Source of the DNA: Actinomycetes bacterium
Lineage (GTDB): Bacteria > Actinomycetota > Thermoleophilia > Solirubrobacterales > 70-9
Assembly (NCBI GenBank): GCA_023436605.1
Contig: JAEZIQ010000089.1
Span: forward strand, 1 to 6,832
Direction of reading: 5' to 3'
Length of the DNA: 6,832 nt
In this document: piece after piece, positions 5,164 to 6,832 of the stretch
How positions within the stretch are numbered: position 1 is the stretch's first letter
Layout: the number at the start of each line of letters is the position of its first letter
Program-made: the position numbers and the translations under genes
The notes under the pieces: model-generated
Seen by the model: the letters and a program-made list of their open reading frames with translations, nothing else
The model's database searches: none
What the model was told of the DNA's origin: nothing

Positions 5164-6792
5164 ATGGCAGGAGATCGCAGGCTGAAGCATTGGGGGTGGG
5201 GCTACGAAGACCAGCGGCAGCCGCATGAGCAGCTGGTTGCCGCTGCCGAGGGGATCATTCCCACGCTCGGTTTCGGCCAGGCACCGGAGCGTCCGGTCGA
5301 GCTCGACCAGATTGAGCTGAGGGCGCCGCGACTCGAATCGCCGGGCGGCATCTTCACCGACGAAAAGCACCAGCGGGCGGTCCACTCGCTCGGCAAGGCC
5401 TACCGTGACATCGTCCGCGGCTTCTACGGCCAGTTCGACAACCCGCCGGACCTGGTCGCCTTTCCCGAGGACGAGGCCGGTGTGGTCGAGGTCCTCGAGC
5501 GTGCCGCCGACTGGGGCGCGGCCGTGATCCCGTTCGGTGGTGGTACCTCGGTCTGCGGCGGGGTCGAGCCCCGCTTCGACGATCGGCCCTCCGTCTCGCT
5601 TGACATGACCCGGATGAACCGGCTGCTCGAGGTCGATGAGACCTCGCTGGCGGCCCGGATCCAGGCCGGTGCCCGCGGCCCCGAGCTTGAGGATCAGCTC
5701 AAGGCGCACGGAATGACCCTCAGGCATTTCCCTCAATCGTTCGAGTACGCGACGCTGGGTGGCTGGCTGGTCACCAGGGCCGGCGGCCACTTCGCGACCG
5801 GCGAGACCCACATCGACGACCTGACCGAATCGATCCGGGCGATCACTCCGGCCGGCGAGTGGGAGAGCCGGCGGCTGCCTGGTTCCGGCGCCGGTCCGTC
5901 CCCCGACCGGATGCTGCTCGGTTCCGAGGGCATCCTCGGCGTTGTCACCGAAGCCTGGATGCGGGTCCGTCCGCGTCCGGACTTCAAGGCGACCGCCACG
6001 GTCGAGTTCCCGCCCGGCGACCAGGGCTTCTCGGATGCCGCCCGCGGAGCGGTGCGCCTGATCGCCCAGTCGCGGCTGATGCCGAGCAACCTGCGTCTGA
6101 TCGATTCTTCGGAGGCCTTGACCACGATGGCCGGCGACGGCTCGGCCACGCTGCTGATCATCGGCTTCGAGTCGCACGGCCAACCGGTCGAGGACCGCAT
6201 GGACCAGGCGATCGAGATCGCCGAAGGCGAAGGCGGAAGGGTCGCCTCGCGCACCGGCTCGACCCCGGATTCCCGGGCGGCCGAGTCGGGCGAAGCGGGG
6301 GCCGACCGCTGGCGCTCGACTTTCCTGCTGGCTCCGTACATGCGCGATACCTTCGTCGCCTGCGGGATCATCGCCGAGACTTTCGAAACCGCGATTACCT
6401 GGGACCGCTTCGAGGATTACCACCGCAGCGTGATCGAGGCGACCCGCAAGGCCGTGGCCGAGGTCACCGGCGCTCCCGCCGAGGGCGAGGGTGCCCCGAG
6501 GGTCAGTTGTCGCCTCACACATGTCTACCCGGATGGCGCTGCTCCTTACTTCACGGTCCTTGCGCCGGCCAAACGGGGCAGCGAAGTCGCCCAGTGGGAC
6601 GAGGTAAAGGCCGCCGCATCAGAAGCGATCGAACTGGGCGGCGGCACGATCACCCACCACCACGCCGTCGGTCGCGACCACCGCCCCTGGTACGACCGTC
6701 AGCGCCCCGACCAGTTCGCCGCCGCCCTCAGGGCCGCCAAGTCAGCCGTCGACCCCGACGGAATGCTCAACCCCGGCGTCCTGATCGACTGA
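5164..6792 (+). CDS. agpS: Alkyldihydroxyacetonephosphate synthase (FAD-binding, AGPS family)
   Basis: Predicted to replace the acyl chain of acyl-DHAP with a fatty alcohol, giving alkyl-DHAP and a free fatty acid: the ether-bond-forming step, FAD-dependent but redox-neutral overall. The 542-residue protein opens with WGWGYED (10-16), corresponding to the NGWGY motif of eukaryotic AGPS. The FAD-binding (PCMH-type) domain spans about 95-270, with FGGGTSV (124-130), LGGWLVTRAGG (198-208), THIDDL (215-220) and GSEGILGVVTEAWMR (253-267). The C-terminal cap carries SNLRLID (308-314), YMRD (Arg394), TFETAITWDR (406-415), THVYPDGA with Tyr455, and the HHH loop 498-500 (HHHAVG), then the closing DPDGMLNPG (530-538). 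Arg394, Tyr455 and the histidines align with conserved active-site positions of mammalian AGPS. The length suits a bacterial form without the peroxisomal targeting region. Start ATG 5164 is set by AAAGGAAG. It follows the acyl-CoA reductase, which can supply its alcohol, and a GntR-type operator precedes it. The alternative, a GlcD-type 2-hydroxyacid oxidase, is less likely given the AGPS-specific WGWGY and HHH motifs. Substrate not proven. Confidence 0.88.
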   Translation: MAGDRRLKHWGWGYEDQRQPHEQLVAAAEGIIPTLGFGQAPERPVELDQIELRAPRLESPGGIFTDEKHQRAVHSLGKAYRDIVRGFYGQFDNPPDLVAFPEDEAGVVEVLERAADWGAAVIPFGGGTSVCGGVEPRFDDRPSVSLDMTRMNRLLEVDETSLAARIQAGARGPELEDQLKAHGMTLRHFPQSFEYATLGGWLVTRAGGHFATGETHIDDLTESIRAITPAGEWESRRLPGSGAGPSPDRMLLGSEGILGVVTEAWMRVRPRPDFKATATVEFPPGDQGFSDAARGAVRLIAQSRLMPSNLRLIDSSEALTTMAGDGSATLLIIGFESHGQPVEDRMDQAIEIAEGEGGRVASRTGSTPDSRAAESGEAGADRWRSTFLLAPYMRDTFVACGIIAETFETAITWDRFEDYHRSVIEATRKAVAEVTGAPAEGEGAPRVSCRLTHVYPDGAAPYFTVLAPAKRGSEVAQWDEVKAAASEAIELGGGTITHHHAVGRDHRPWYDRQRPDQFAAALRAAKSAVDPDGMLNPGVLID

Positions 6793-6811
6793 AGGTCAGC
6801 GAGATGCGAAA

Positions 6812-6832
6812 AGTCAGGGATTATCCCTGACT
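6812..6832. terminator. Hairpin after agpS, possible bidirectional terminator (cut by window edge)
   Basis: AGTCAGGGAT and ATCCCTGACT form perfect 10-base arms around one T (in RNA, realistically about 8 pairs with a 5-base loop), beginning 20 bases after the agpS stop codon. It is preceded by AAA, part of an AAAA run, so a transcript coming from the right on the minus strand would have the hairpin followed by a short U-run. Whether T residues follow on the plus strand cannot be seen. A dispersed extragenic palindrome is the alternative. Confidence 0.55.

Noticed and set aside
5077..6522. A 481-codon minus-strand open frame opposite agpS
   Set aside because: It is antisense to agpS, whose motifs are continuous from start to stop. 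The translation shows no recognisable family and covers the intergenic operator, as expected of a compositional shadow.
6803..6829. A tiny frame starting at ATG 6803
   Set aside because: It has eight codons ending in the hairpin, with no proper ribosome binding site. It is not a gene.
5859..6830. A plus-strand frame overlapping the second half of agpS and running to the right edge
   Set aside because: It is a +1-type shadow, rich in Arg, Gly and Pro; the AGPS motifs lie in the other frame without interruption, so there is no evidence of a frameshift.

Overview
The window is GC-rich DNA, dense with genes and reading like an actinobacterial chromosome. The clearest taxonomic marker is the minus-strand gene, a 2-oxoglutarate dehydrogenase with E2 and E1 fused in one chain (Kgd/OdhA type), an arrangement characteristic of Actinomycetota. 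The two plus-strand genes also have mycobacterial relatives (AcrA1 and AgpS). The lipoyl-bearing form of the fusion suggests a lineage outside the classical Mycobacteriales, perhaps Thermoleophilia. That placement is inference and was not tested.

Layout. Positions 1-2960 (minus) hold the first 986 codons of kgd; its C-terminal part lies beyond the left edge. Positions 2961-3115 are a short divergent intergenic region with candidate promoters for both directions and a perfect inverted repeat. Positions 3116-5104 (plus) encode a 662-residue double-SDR fatty acyl-CoA reductase of the AcrA1/Maqu_2220 family. A 59-base gap follows, containing a perfect 19-base GntR/FadR-type operator laid over an extended -10 element. 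Positions 5164-6792 (plus) encode a 542-residue alkyl-DHAP synthase (AgpS). A near-perfect hairpin lies at the right edge (6812-6832). No intergenic stretch exceeds 300 bases, and I see no tRNA, rRNA, CRISPR array or mobile element.

How the genes fit together. The plus-strand pair matches two consecutive steps of ether-lipid synthesis: the reductase can make a long-chain alcohol from acyl-CoA, and AgpS exchanges that alcohol for the acyl chain of acyl-DHAP to give alkyl-DHAP. This mirrors the eukaryotic FAR1-AGPS partnership and is the most interesting biology here. The operator between them suggests that the committed ether-forming step has its own regulator, on top of possible read-through from the reductase gene. 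The divergent kgd is central metabolism (TCA cycle). Its unusual feature is that it carries two N-terminal lipoyl domains and an E3-binding domain, which the well-studied mycobacterial and corynebacterial Kgd/OdhA proteins lack.
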